Source: Symbiobacterium terraclitae
GTDB taxonomy: Bacteria; Bacillota; Sulfobacillia; Symbiobacteriales; Symbiobacteriaceae
Direction of reading: 5' to 3'
NCBI RefSeq assembly: GCF_017874315.1
Contig: NZ_JAGGLG010000001.1
Coordinates: 62,001-126,000, forward strand
DNA length: 64,000 nt
Shown piece after piece: positions 1 through 7,625 of the stretch. Made by a program: the position numbers and the translations under genes. The notes beneath the pieces were generated by a model. The model searched no databases, was not told the origin of the DNA, and saw only the letters and a program-made list of their open reading frames with translations. Within the stretch, counting starts at the first letter, position 1. Each line of letters starts with the position of its first letter.

Positions 1-1
1 G

Positions 2-1132
2 CCCACCGTGGTGCACGTGGTGACGACCAAGGGCAAAGGCGTGCCCTACGCCGAGGAGCTGCCCGACAAGTTCCATGGCGGCGGCCCCTTCGACGTAGCC
101 ACCGGGAGGACCCGGCCGGGGTCGCTCACCTACAGCGAGGTCTTCGGCAACACGATCGCAAAGCTGGCGGCGCAGGACAGCCGCGTCTGCGCCATCACCG
201 CTGCCATGCCCTCGGGCACGGGCCTCACCCGCTTCGCCCGGGAGTTCCCCGACCGCTACTTCGACGTGGGCATCGCCGAGCAGCACGGCGTGACGTTCGC
301 CGCCGGCCTGGCCAAGGGCGGCATGCGGCCCGTGTTCGCCGTCTACTCCACGTTCCTGCAGCGGGCCTACGACCAGGTGATCCACGACGTCGCCCTGCAG
401 GACCTGCCCGTCACCCTGGCCATCGACCGCGGCGGCCTGGTGGAGGACGGGGCGACGCACCAGGGCGTCTTCGACGTGGCCTACCTGCGGGCGATCCCGC
501 GCATGGTCGTCATGGCGCCCAAGGACGAGAACGAGCTGCAGCACATGCTCTACACCGCCGTGCAGCACGCCGGCCCGGCGGCGCTCCGGTACCCGCGCGG
601 CAAGGCCCAGGGCGTTGCGCTGGACGAGCAGCTGCAGGCGCTGCCCATCGGCAGGGCCGAGGTGCTGCAGGAGGGCGACGACGTCGTCCTGGTCGGGCTG
701 GGCACCATGGCGCCCGTCTGCCTCGCGGCTGCGCGGCTGCTGGCCGAGAAGTCGATCTCGGCGATGGTCATCAACCCGCGCTTCGTCAAGCCGCTGGATG
801 CCGAGCTGCTCATCCGGGCCGGGCGTCAGGTGGGTGCCGTGGTCACCGTGGAGGAGGCCTGCCTGGCCGGCGGGTTCGGATCGGCCGTGCTGGAGCTGTT
901 CGCTGAGCACCACGTGGACGCGCGCGTGGTGCGCATGGGCATCCCCGACGAGTTCGTCGACCACGGCAGCCCGGGCCACTTCCTGGAGCAGTACGGGCTG
1001 ACCCCGGAGGGCATCGCCCGGGAGGCCGAGGAGCTGGTGCTGCAGCTGAGCTCCGACCTGGCCACCCACCCCGGGCGGCGCCGGTCCGGGCGGCGGCCGG
1101 GGGCTCGGGCCGCCGGCAGCGGGCAGCCCTGA
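2..1132 (+). CDS. dxs: 1-deoxy-D-xylulose-5-phosphate synthase, C-terminal part
   Basis: This enzyme condenses pyruvate and glyceraldehyde 3-phosphate to DXP with thiamine diphosphate, the first step of the MEP isoprenoid pathway. The frame is already open at the left edge, so the N-terminal cofactor-binding half lies outside the window. Visible are the transketolase-like pyrimidine-binding domain, including GIAEQHGVTFAAGLA with the family's activating Glu, and then the transketolase C-terminal domain. The last 25 or so residues are Arg/Gly/Ala-rich with no obvious family counterpart. A strong hairpin and tlyA follow, the usual Bacillus/Clostridia neighbourhood. The identification is firm; only the N-terminus is missing. 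Confidence 0.95.
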   Translation, partial: PTVVHVVTTKGKGVPYAEELPDKFHGGGPFDVATGRTRPGSLTYSEVFGNTIAKLAAQDSRVCAITAAMPSGTGLTRFAREFPDRYFDVGIAEQHGVTFAAGLAKGGMRPVFAVYSTFLQRAYDQVIHDVALQDLPVTLAIDRGGLVEDGATHQGVFDVAYLRAIPRMVVMAPKDENELQHMLYTAVQHAGPAALRYPRGKAQGVALDEQLQALPIGRAEVLQEGDDVVLVGLGTMAPVCLAAARLLAEKSISAMVINPRFVKPLDAELLIRAGRQVGAVVTVEEACLAGGFGSAVLELFAEHHVDARVVRMGIPDEFVDHGSPGHFLEQYGLTPEGIAREAEELVLQLSSDLATHPGRRRSGRRPGARAAGSGQP

Positions 1133-1153
1133 CGGCGGGCGGATGAGTTCTGC

Positions 1154-1189
1154 GGCGGAGCGCCCTCCCCCGGTGGGAGGGGCTCCGCC
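1154..1189 (+). terminator. Strong hairpin after dxs
   Basis: Arms GGCGGAG and CTCCGCC enclose a second stem CCCTCCC/GGGAGGG with one bulged base and a 5-nt loop. The following bases contain only a short TCTT run, so this is either a weak intrinsic terminator or a processing hairpin between dxs and tlyA. It lies inside an upstream extension of the tlyA frame, which supports the later tlyA start. Confidence 0.6.
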
Positions 1190-1214
1190 TCTTGCGCGGA
1201 GGAGGAGGGAGCAC

Positions 1215-1958
1215 ATGGCGGAGCAGCGGCTGGACGTCGCCCTGGTGGCCAGGGGGCTCGCCCCCTCGCGGGAGCGCGCCCAGGAGGCCATCGCCGCGGG
1301 GATGGTACGGGTGAACGGCCAGGTGGTGACCAAGGCCTCCCGGAAGGTGGGGCCCGAGGACGGCCTGGAGGTGAGCGGCGATCCCATCGGCTATGTGGGC
1401 CGGGGCGGGCTGAAGCTGGAGGGGGCGCTGGACGCCTTCGGCCTCTCGCCTGCGGGGCTCGTCTGCCTCGACGTGGGCGCGTCCACCGGCGGCTTCACCG
1501 ACTGCCTGCTGCGGCGCGGCGCCCGCCTGGTCTACGCGGTGGACGTCGGGCGCGGCCAGCTTCACCCCAGCCTGCGGGCGGACCCGCGGGTGGTGGCGAT
1601 GGAGGAGACCGACATCCGGGAGGTGGCGCACCTGGCGGAGGCGCCGGCCCTGGCCGCCGTCGACGTCTCGTTCATCTCGCTGACGCTGGTGCTGCCCCAC
1701 GTGGCCAGGCTGCTCGCGCCAGGGGGCCAGATCGTGGCGCTGATCAAGCCGCAGTTCGAGGTGGGGCCCGCCGGCGTGGGCAAGGGCGGCATCGTGCGCG
1801 ACCCGCGCCAGCACCGGCGCGCGGTCGACAGGGTCCTCGGCGCGGCGGCCGCGCTGGGGCTCGTGGCCAGGCGGGTGATCGACTCCCCCATCACGGGCAC
1901 CGAGGGCAACCGGGAGTTCCTGGCCTGGTTTGCGCCAGCAGCGGATTTACCCCGCTGA
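1215..1958 (+). CDS. tlyA: TlyA-family S4-domain RNA methyltransferase
   Basis: A 247-residue protein of the TlyA/YqxC family, SAM-dependent 2'-O-methyltransferases of ribosomal RNA (often annotated hemolysin A). An N-terminal S4 RNA-binding domain (about residues 1-60, RLDVALVARGLAPSRERA) is followed by a FtsJ-like Rossmann fold whose SAM loop reads LDVGASTGGFTDCLL, with AVDVGRGQL after it. The frame is open to 1143, but ATG 1215 follows GGAGGAGGGA with ideal spacing and the upstream part is the dxs hairpin, so 1215 is chosen. Lying between dxs and argR/recN is the standard Firmicutes arrangement. The rRNA target cannot be read from the sequence. Confidence 0.92.
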   Translation: MAEQRLDVALVARGLAPSRERAQEAIAAGMVRVNGQVVTKASRKVGPEDGLEVSGDPIGYVGRGGLKLEGALDAFGLSPAGLVCLDVGASTGGFTDCLLRRGARLVYAVDVGRGQLHPSLRADPRVVAMEETDIREVAHLAEAPALAAVDVSFISLTLVLPHVARLLAPGGQIVALIKPQFEVGPAGVGKGGIVRDPRQHRRAVDRVLGAAAALGLVARRVIDSPITGTEGNREFLAWFAPAADLPR

Positions 1959-2009
1959 GGAGGAGGCGCGCCGGCAAACCGGGAATCATGAAGGTGAGGA
2001 GGTGCATCC

Positions 2010-2264
2010 GTGTCCGTGGAAGTCGAATGCGCACACTGCGGTAACAAGAAGCTAGCCCAGGTTCCCGGAGTCTGGACGCCGTTGGCCCTGAATGAGAAAA
2101 ATCAGCCCGTACCGGGGCCGGCCGTGCCGGTGGTCATGCTCGGCTGCCCGACGTGCGGTTTCATTCAGCTTTTCTCTCCTCAGGCCATTAAGCCCAAGCC
2201 CTTCCCCGAGCGGCCCGCGGAGCAGGCGAAGGCCGAAGCGAAGGGCGAGACGAAGGACGCGTAG
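2010..2264 (+). CDS. Small zinc-ribbon-like protein
   Basis: An 84-residue protein with two Cys pairs, CAHCGNKK near the N-terminus and CPTCGF near residue 50, spaced as in a four-Cys zinc ribbon. The last 25 residues are charged and Ala/Lys/Glu-rich and probably disordered. The GTG start follows AGGTGAGGAGGTG. It lies 50 bp after tlyA and ends before a strong hairpin. I do not recognise a named family. Zinc binding is inferred from the Cys spacing; nucleic-acid or protein binding would be speculation. Confidence 0.75.
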   Translation: MSVEVECAHCGNKKLAQVPGVWTPLALNEKNQPVPGPAVPVVMLGCPTCGFIQLFSPQAIKPKPFPERPAEQAKAEAKGETKDA

Positions 2265-2281
2265 TCACCGTGCATGCGAAC

Positions 2282-2313
2282 GAGCCCTCCCGGCCGTGCG
2301 GCCAGGAGGGCTC
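2282..2313. terminator. Bidirectional terminator-like hairpin
   Basis: A perfect 9-bp stem, GAGCCCTCC with GGAGGGCTC, encloses a 14-nt GC-rich loop that can itself pair (CGGCC/GGCC). It lies between the zinc-ribbon gene (+) and the small Gly/Phe-rich gene (-), which converge here, so it can serve both. There is no long T-run on either side. Confidence 0.6.
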
Positions 2314-2342
2314 GCGGCGTACCTGAGGGCGGCGCCGCCTGC

Positions 2343-2537
2343 CTAGATTCCACCGGGGAAGGGCGTCGTGATCACGGTGGAGTTGGGTACGGCGGCGTTG
2401 TAACCGGAGGCCTTGGTGGCGGGGAAACCCTTGCCGAAGAACGGCTTCTTGAAGAAGGGGCTCCCGATAAAGCCGGGTTTGCCGAATCCGAAGGGCTTGC
2501 CGAATCCGAAGGGTTTGCCGCAGCCGTAGAACATCAT
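2343..2537 (-). CDS. Small Gly/Phe/Lys-rich repeat protein
   Basis: A 64-residue protein whose first half is built from repeats of the type GFGKPF (GCGKPFGFGKPFGFGKPGF, then SPFFKKPFFGKGF); the second half is Ser/Thr/Pro-rich and ends TPFPGGI. No signal peptide or membrane segment is evident. A G-rich ribosome site (TCCGGGGGGA) precedes a TTG-ATG-ATG cluster; either ATG fits better than the TTG. It is 18 bp downstream of another low-complexity minus-strand gene, so the two are probably one transcript. The composition resembles small spore-coat or exosporium proteins of spore formers, but that is analogy only. Confidence 0.6.
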   Translation of the reverse strand: MMFYGCGKPFGFGKPFGFGKPGFIGSPFFKKPFFGKGFPATKASGYNAAVPNSTVITTPFPGGI

Positions 2538-2555
2538 CAATCCCCCCGGACCAGC

Positions 2556-3014
2556 CTATGCCCGCCCGGGGAGGTTGGTGACCGGGGCCGCGCCGGCCAG
2601 CGCACCGTCCAGGTCGAAGTACCCGAGCCCCGGCAGGTAGCCGCGGGGTCCGGTCGCGGTGACGGTGCCGGGCGGCTGCGGGACGGGGCCGGCGGACAGG
2701 GGCACCAGCACCAGGGCGCTGATCGCAAACGGATTGGGAAAGCCCCACGGCAGCGGGCAGGGCGGAAGGCCCGGAAGCGGGTGAGGGCCGCCCGGGGCCG
2801 CCGGCGGCGCGACGGCAGGGACAGGCGCCAGCGCGACGCCGGGAACGCCCGTGCCTCGCCCGCCGAGGACGCCATCGGGCCCCAGCGCGGCCGGGCCTGG
2901 CATGGGCGCGATGCGCGGCCAGGCCGCATGGGCTGCGTCGGTGTATGTAGCGACCGGCGACGCCATCGGGAGCTGCGGCGTGGCGGCGGGGAGCGGTGCG
3001 ATGCTGGTCTGCAC
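2556..3014 (-). CDS. Pro/Ala/Gly-rich hypothetical protein
   Basis: A 152-residue protein, mostly Pro, Ala, Gly and Val, with no charged core. A more ordered end reads RGYLPGLGYFDLDGALAGAA. I found no catalytic motif or signal peptide. The GTG start at 3014 follows GAGAGGAGG at 9 nt. The frame is open far upstream but that extension is the shadow of the regulator gene on the other strand. It is divergent from that regulator and probably co-transcribed with the Gly/Phe-rich gene below. Function unknown; a structural (coat-like) role would fit the composition but is not shown. Confidence 0.6.
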   Translation of the reverse strand: MQTSIAPLPAATPQLPMASPVATYTDAAHAAWPRIAPMPGPAALGPDGVLGGRGTGVPGVALAPVPAVAPPAAPGGPHPLPGLPPCPLPWGFPNPFAISALVLVPLSAGPVPQPPGTVTATGPRGYLPGLGYFDLDGALAGAAPVTNLPGRA

Positions 3015-3200
3015 GGGTACGCGCCTCCTCTCGCGGTATCGGTGGCCACGTGCTGTACCCAGTCTACGCCTGCCGGCGCCGGTGTGTCCCCGCGCAATTG
3101 CACTTCCGCCGCTGCCGCACAAGGAGGGGACGGGGAATAACGCAAATAATACGATATAAGCAAGAAGGAAGGCGTCCGGGGCCAGAGGGGGGACGGCGTT

Positions 3201-6086
3201 CTGACGGCGATTCCATTTGTTGGGCGAGGCGAGGAGCTGGAAGTGCTGGCGCGGCACCTGCAGGACGCCCGTGCGGGCAGAGGAGGGCTGGTGCTCCTGG
3301 GCGGCGAGGCGGGCGCCGGCAAGTCGGCCCTGGTGACGGCCGCGCTGGAGCGGGCCGGCGGCGTCAGGCGGGCCGTCGGACTCTGCCCCGGTCCCGGGGA
3401 GACACCCCCCTACGACCCATTCGTTCAGGTGGTGAACCGGCTGCACCGGGAGCACGGCCCCGTGCCGGCGGAGTTGCCGCCGCCCTTCGGCGAGGCGCCC
3501 GGGAACTGGAGCGCCCGGGACCGGGCCGCTGCGCTCGTGCACTGGCTGGCCAGCGGCGGGGGCCCCGTGGTGGTGGTGATCGAGGACCTGCACTGGGCAG
3601 ACGAGGCCTCCCTGACGCTGCTGCGGCACATCACCCCGCTGCTGATGGATGCGCCCGTGCTCCTGATCGCCACCTACCGCACCGACGAGCTCGATCGGGA
3701 GCACCCGCTCTGGCGGCTCCTGCCCGAGCTGGCGCGCACGGGGGCACACCGGGTCCTGCTGTCGCCGCTGAGCCGGGAGGACGTGGCGGGTCTGATCGCC
3801 GTGGTGTTGCCCGAGGCGGCGGGGGATCCCGAAGTGGCGGCCCTGGTCTGGAGCCGCACCGGGGGCCTGGCCCTCTTTGTGCGGGAGCTGCTGGAGGCCT
3901 TCGCCCGCACAGGGCAGATCCTCCGGCCCGGAGATCCGCTGCCGCAGACGATCCAGCAGGCCATCGACACCAAGATGACCCGCCTCTCGCCGGCGGCCCA
4001 GCTGGCGCTCGAGGCCGCGGCGGTCTGCGGGGAGCGGTTCTCCTTCGACCTGCTCGCCCGGGTGGTGGACGTGGAGGAGGACGCGCTGGCCGGGGCGCTG
4101 GAGGAGGCAGTGTCCAGGCACGTGATCACGCCCGTGGACGGCGAGGGCATCGGCTTTGCCTTCGACCACGCGCTCTACCGCGAGGCGCTGCTGGCGCGGC
4201 TGATCGGCGCCCGGCGGCGCCGCTGGCACCGGCGGATCGGCGAGGCCCTGGCCGCGGAGCGCGGAGCGGACCCGGATGTGGTCGCCCACCACCTCTACCG
4301 GGCCGGAGACCCCCGGGCGGTGGACTACCTGGTGCAGGCGGGAGACCGCGCCAGGGGGACGGGTGCGGAGGCCGGGGCGGCGAGGCGCTACGCCCAGGCG
4401 CTGGAGATGGCGGAGCCCGGCGACCCCCGGCGGCCGGAGCTGCTCCTGAAGCTGGGGCAGTGCCTGATGTGGGACGATCCCGACCGGGCCGAGTCGGCCT
4501 GGCGTGAGGCGGAGTCCTGCGGTGACGCCGCGGCGTCCATCTGGGCCAGCTTCTTCCGCCTGACGCTGGCTCACCTCCGGCACGACGCGCGCTGCCGCCA
4601 GTGGGCAGAGTCGCTGATGCCCGAGCAGGAGCGGCTGCTGGGCGACCGGGAGTATCAGCGGCTGGAACGCGAGCTGTTCGGTTCCGTGGCGGGATACCCC
4701 AGGGCCGCGCTCCCCCTCATCCTGAGCCTGGCGACCAGCGGGGAGCTGGCCGCCGCCGAAGCCGTGTTCCGCAGCGTGCGCGGCCGCATCGCACCCGGTG
4801 CGGTAGACGTCGGGCTGCTGCGGGCCGGCTTCTCCCTCGCCCTGATCGGCGGCCGCCTGGACGAGGCCGCGGCGCTGTGCGGGCAGGGGGCCGACGCGGC
4901 CCTTGCGAAGGGAGCCTATCGCGAGGCGCTGATGCTGCGGTCCAATGAGGTCCTGGTCCGGCTGGTGGGCGATGCCAGCAGGCCGGAGGAGATCGACGCC
5001 CTCGCCAGCCAGCTGGGCCGGCTGGAGGAAGAGGCCTGGGAGCGCACGGGCACGACCCTGGTGGCCCCGGGGCACTCGCTGTGCGGCATCTATCACTTCT
5101 TCCGCGGCGACTGGCGGGCCGCGCTGCACCACGTGGTGGAGGGCGTGGAGCGCAACCACGTCGCCTTCGGCGGCACGCTGATGTGGTACGCGGTGCGCGT
5201 CCTGCTGGACCTGGGCGAGGTCGGGCGCGCCGGCCAGCTGATCCAGCTGATTCCGCCCCAGCGCCCCGACGATCCCGTTCCCTCGGGCAACAACCTGATG
5301 GTTCTGCCCCACGCCTTGAAGGCGCGGTACTTCCTGGAGAGCGGCGACGCCGCGGCCGCCCGCACCTGGCTGCAGGCTGCGGAAGGCTGGCCGGCGCTGC
5401 CCTCTGCACCCATCTTCCGCGCCGTCGTCCGGCTGGGGTGGGCGGCGCTGCACCGTGCGGAGGGAAGGCTGGAGGAGGCCTGGGCCGCCGCCTCGGAGGC
5501 ACTTGCGGCCGCGCGCGAGGCCGGCTCCACGCTGGAGCAGATCGAGGCGCACGTGGCGCTGGGGGTGCTGGCCGCGCACCGGGGCCTGCCGGAGGACGCC
5601 GCACGCCACTTCGACGAGGCACTGGCGCTCGCGGCCCAGGCCCGGTTCCGGATGGCGGAGGTGCTGATCCGGCGGGAGCGGGCGACGAGCCTTCCGGACC
5701 TTCCCGGGGCGGCCGAGGACCTGCGCGCCGCCCGGGAGTTGCTCGCCGAGGTCAGGGCCGTACTGCGGAAGGATGGCGGGAGCGCCGCCGAAGAGGTGGC
5801 CGTGAGCCTCGCCGTGCCTGGCGGCTCGGCGGACGGGCCGCCGGGCGGTTCGCCCGGCGGTGAGCCCGGCGCCCCGAAGGGGGCGCTGCCCGACGGCCTC
5901 ACCGAGCGTGAGGTGGAGGTGATCACGCTGGTGGCGGCGGGGCTGACCAACAAGGAGATCGGCGCCCGGCTCTACATCTCGCCCAAGACGGTGGACCGGC
6001 ACCTGCGCAACATCTTCCTGAAGGTCAGCGTGTCCAACCGGGCTGCGCTGGTCGCCTACGCCATCCGGCAGGGGCTGGTGGGCTGA
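3201..6086 (+). CDS. Large ATP-binding LuxR-type transcriptional regulator
   Basis: A protein of about 960 residues of the LAL class. Order: FVGRGEEL lead-in, AAA/NACHT-like ATPase with Walker A GGEAGAGKSAL and Walker B VVVVIEDLHWADEASL, a long helical TPR-like region (residues ~390-880), a Gly/Pro linker, and a C-terminal LuxR helix-turn-helix (LTEREVEVITLVAAGLTNKE, TVDRHLRNI). Such proteins usually sense a ligand or partner through the helical region. Start choice is open: GTG 3243 has GAGGAG upstream, but the conserved VGR-x-EEL motif lies before it, and an AGAGGGGGGA site 8 nt before CTG 3201 suggests a CTG start. It is divergent from the two small low-complexity genes, its possible targets. 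Confidence 0.88.
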   Translation: MTAIPFVGRGEELEVLARHLQDARAGRGGLVLLGGEAGAGKSALVTAALERAGGVRRAVGLCPGPGETPPYDPFVQVVNRLHREHGPVPAELPPPFGEAPGNWSARDRAAALVHWLASGGGPVVVVIEDLHWADEASLTLLRHITPLLMDAPVLLIATYRTDELDREHPLWRLLPELARTGAHRVLLSPLSREDVAGLIAVVLPEAAGDPEVAALVWSRTGGLALFVRELLEAFARTGQILRPGDPLPQTIQQAIDTKMTRLSPAAQLALEAAAVCGERFSFDLLARVVDVEEDALAGALEEAVSRHVITPVDGEGIGFAFDHALYREALLARLIGARRRRWHRRIGEALAAERGADPDVVAHHLYRAGDPRAVDYLVQAGDRARGTGAEAGAARRYAQALEMAEPGDPRRPELLLKLGQCLMWDDPDRAESAWREAESCGDAAASIWASFFRLTLAHLRHDARCRQWAESLMPEQERLLGDREYQRLERELFGSVAGYPRAALPLILSLATSGELAAAEAVFRSVRGRIAPGAVDVGLLRAGFSLALIGGRLDEAAALCGQGADAALAKGAYREALMLRSNEVLVRLVGDASRPEEIDALASQLGRLEEEAWERTGTTLVAPGHSLCGIYHFFRGDWRAALHHVVEGVERNHVAFGGTLMWYAVRVLLDLGEVGRAGQLIQLIPPQRPDDPVPSGNNLMVLPHALKARYFLESGDAAAARTWLQAAEGWPALPSAPIFRAVVRLGWAALHRAEGRLEEAWAAASEALAAAREAGSTLEQIEAHVALGVLAAHRGLPEDAARHFDEALALAAQARFRMAEVLIRRERATSLPDLPGAAEDLRAARELLAEVRAVLRKDGGSAAEEVAVSLAVPGGSADGPPGGSPGGEPGAPKGALPDGLTEREVEVITLVAAGLTNKEIGARLYISPKTVDRHLRNIFLKVSVSNRAALVAYAIRQGLVG

Positions 6087-6177
6087 CCTCTCACCTTCCG
6101 GGGAGCGCAAGAGGAAGGATGAGGAAGGAAGCGAATAATACTCGAGATGACTGCCCCCGGGGGGAGGCCTCGCCCTG

Positions 6178-7029
6178 ATGCACAGAGTCGCGCTCGTCGT
6201 CAACGTCGACAAGCCCCTGGCCCTTGAGACCGGCGCACAGATCCTGCAGTGGCTGGAGGAACGGAAGGCCGAGGTCCTGCTGCACCCGTCCGCCGCAGCG
6301 CCTCTGGGGCGTCCCGACCTGGCGGTGCCCGAGGGCCCGGGATGGGCCCAGTCCGACCTGGTGATCGTGCTGGGCGGCGACGGCACGCTGATCCGGGCGG
6401 TGCAGCGGGTCGCGCCGTACGGCGTGCCCGTGCTGGGCATCAACACCGGCCACCTGGGCTTCCTGACCGCCATGGAGAACGGCGAGGCGCTGGCCCGCCT
6501 GGATCGGGTCCTGGCCGGCGAGTACGTGCTGGAAGAGCGCGTGATGCTGCGGGCGATGGTGGAGCGGGACGGGCTGCTGGCGGCCGCGCTCTCCGCGCTC
6601 AACGACGCGGTCATCTCCAAGGGGCCGCGCGCCCGCATGGTCCACCTGGAGGTCTCGGTGGGCGAGACGACCGTGGCCCGCTACCCCGCCGACGGCGTGA
6701 TCGTCGCCACGCCCACCGGCTCGACGGCCTACTCGCTCTCGGCGGGCGGGCCGATCGTCGAGCCCACGGTCGACTGCTTTCTGATCACCCCGATCTGCCC
6801 GCACACCATCAGCGCCCGCTCGATGGTCGTCAACGCCGACGTGCCGCTGGCGATCCGGGTGGTCTCCAGCCCGGGCGAGGTGGGGCTCTCCGCCGACGGC
6901 TCGGATCCGTTCCCCCTCGTGCCCGGTGACGTGGTGCGGGTGGGGCGAGCCCCGTACCCGGCCAGGCTGGTGCGGCTGCCGGGGTACCAGTTCTACGACG
7001 TCTTGCGGAAGAAGCTCTTCGGTGTTTAG
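6178..7029 (+). CDS. nadK: NAD kinase
   Basis: A 283-residue ATP-NAD kinase (NAD to NADP). The diagnostic GGDGTL motif is present (VLGGDGTLIRAVQ), followed by GINTGHLGFLT, and by DGVIVATPTGSTAYSLSAGG in the second domain. Length and motif order match bacterial PpnK. ATG 6178 follows GGGGGGAGG at 10 nt. It lies between the LuxR-type regulator and argR; nadK-argR-recN is conserved in Firmicutes. Confidence 0.95.
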   Translation: MHRVALVVNVDKPLALETGAQILQWLEERKAEVLLHPSAAAPLGRPDLAVPEGPGWAQSDLVIVLGGDGTLIRAVQRVAPYGVPVLGINTGHLGFLTAMENGEALARLDRVLAGEYVLEERVMLRAMVERDGLLAAALSALNDAVISKGPRARMVHLEVSVGETTVARYPADGVIVATPTGSTAYSLSAGGPIVEPTVDCFLITPICPHTISARSMVVNADVPLAIRVVSSPGEVGLSADGSDPFPLVPGDVVRVGRAPYPARLVRLPGYQFYDVLRKKLFGV

Positions 7030-7040
7030 CGGGATGCAGG

Positions 7041-7075
7041 CCTGCATATGCATGATTACCGGATGAATATGCAGG
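7041..7075. promoter_or_regulatory. Inverted repeat before argR, candidate ARG-box operator
   Basis: CCTGCATATGCAT (7041-7053) and ATGAATATGCAGG (7063-7075) are inverted copies with one mismatch, 9 nt apart; the left arm holds the palindrome TGCATATGCA. ArgR/AhrC proteins bind tandem imperfect palindromes of the TGAAT...ATTCA type, often before their own gene. The position (about 85 bp before argR) and the TGAATATGCA half-site fit autoregulation. Binding is inferred. Confidence 0.5.
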
Positions 7076-7159
7076 GATCTGCAGGTGCGCCGCCGAATCG
7101 GCAGGAGAAACGGGAGCCGCACGGCGGGCGGACCCGACTGGCGTGATGAGGTGACAGCC

Positions 7160-7609
7160 ATGAAGGCACGACGACAGGCCAAGATCCTGGAAGTGATCAA
7201 GAACCGGGTGATCGAGACGCAGGAGGAGCTGGCCGCGGCGCTGGGGGAGGAGGGCATTCCCGTCACCCAGGCGACGATCTCCCGCGATATCAAGGAGCTT
7301 CAGCTCAACAAGGTGCCCACCCCCGACGGAAGGTACCGCTACGCCCTGCCCGAGGAGGTGGGCATCGGCGCGTGGGACAAGCGGCGCCGCATCTTCCGGG
7401 AGTCCGTCCTGAGCATCGATTTCAGCGGCAACCTGGTCGTGATCAAGTCGCTGCCCGGGACCGCGCAGGGCGTCGCCGCGGCGATCGACCACCTGAACGT
7501 GGCGGAGATCATCGGCTCCGTGGCCGGTGACGACACGGTGTTCGTGGCCGTGAAGCCGGCCGACGCCGCCCCGGAGGTTGCGGAGCGGCTTCGGGGCCTG
7601 ATGCGGTAG
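7160..7609 (+). CDS. argR: Arginine repressor ArgR/AhrC
   Basis: A 149-residue arginine-responsive regulator. The N-terminal winged helix holds VTQATISRDIKELQLNKVP, the family signature; the C-terminal oligomerisation and arginine-binding domain contains GTAQGVAAAID and GSVAGDDTVFVAVK. In this family hexamers bound to arginine repress biosynthesis and activate catabolism. ATG 7160 follows GATGAGGTGAC; the open frame upstream of it has no family match. A candidate operator lies at 7041-7075. recN follows after 16 bp. Confidence 0.95.
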   Translation: MKARRQAKILEVIKNRVIETQEELAAALGEEGIPVTQATISRDIKELQLNKVPTPDGRYRYALPEEVGIGAWDKRRRIFRESVLSIDFSGNLVVIKSLPGTAQGVAAAIDHLNVAEIIGSVAGDDTVFVAVKPADAAPEVAERLRGLMR

Positions 7610-7625
7610 CGGGGAGGGGCGGCGC

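Noticed and set aside
2556-6638. A 1360-codon open frame on the minus strand
   Set aside because: Only the last 152 codons (to GTG 3014) have a ribosome site and plausible composition; the rest is the antisense shadow of the LuxR-type regulator and nadK in G+C-rich DNA.
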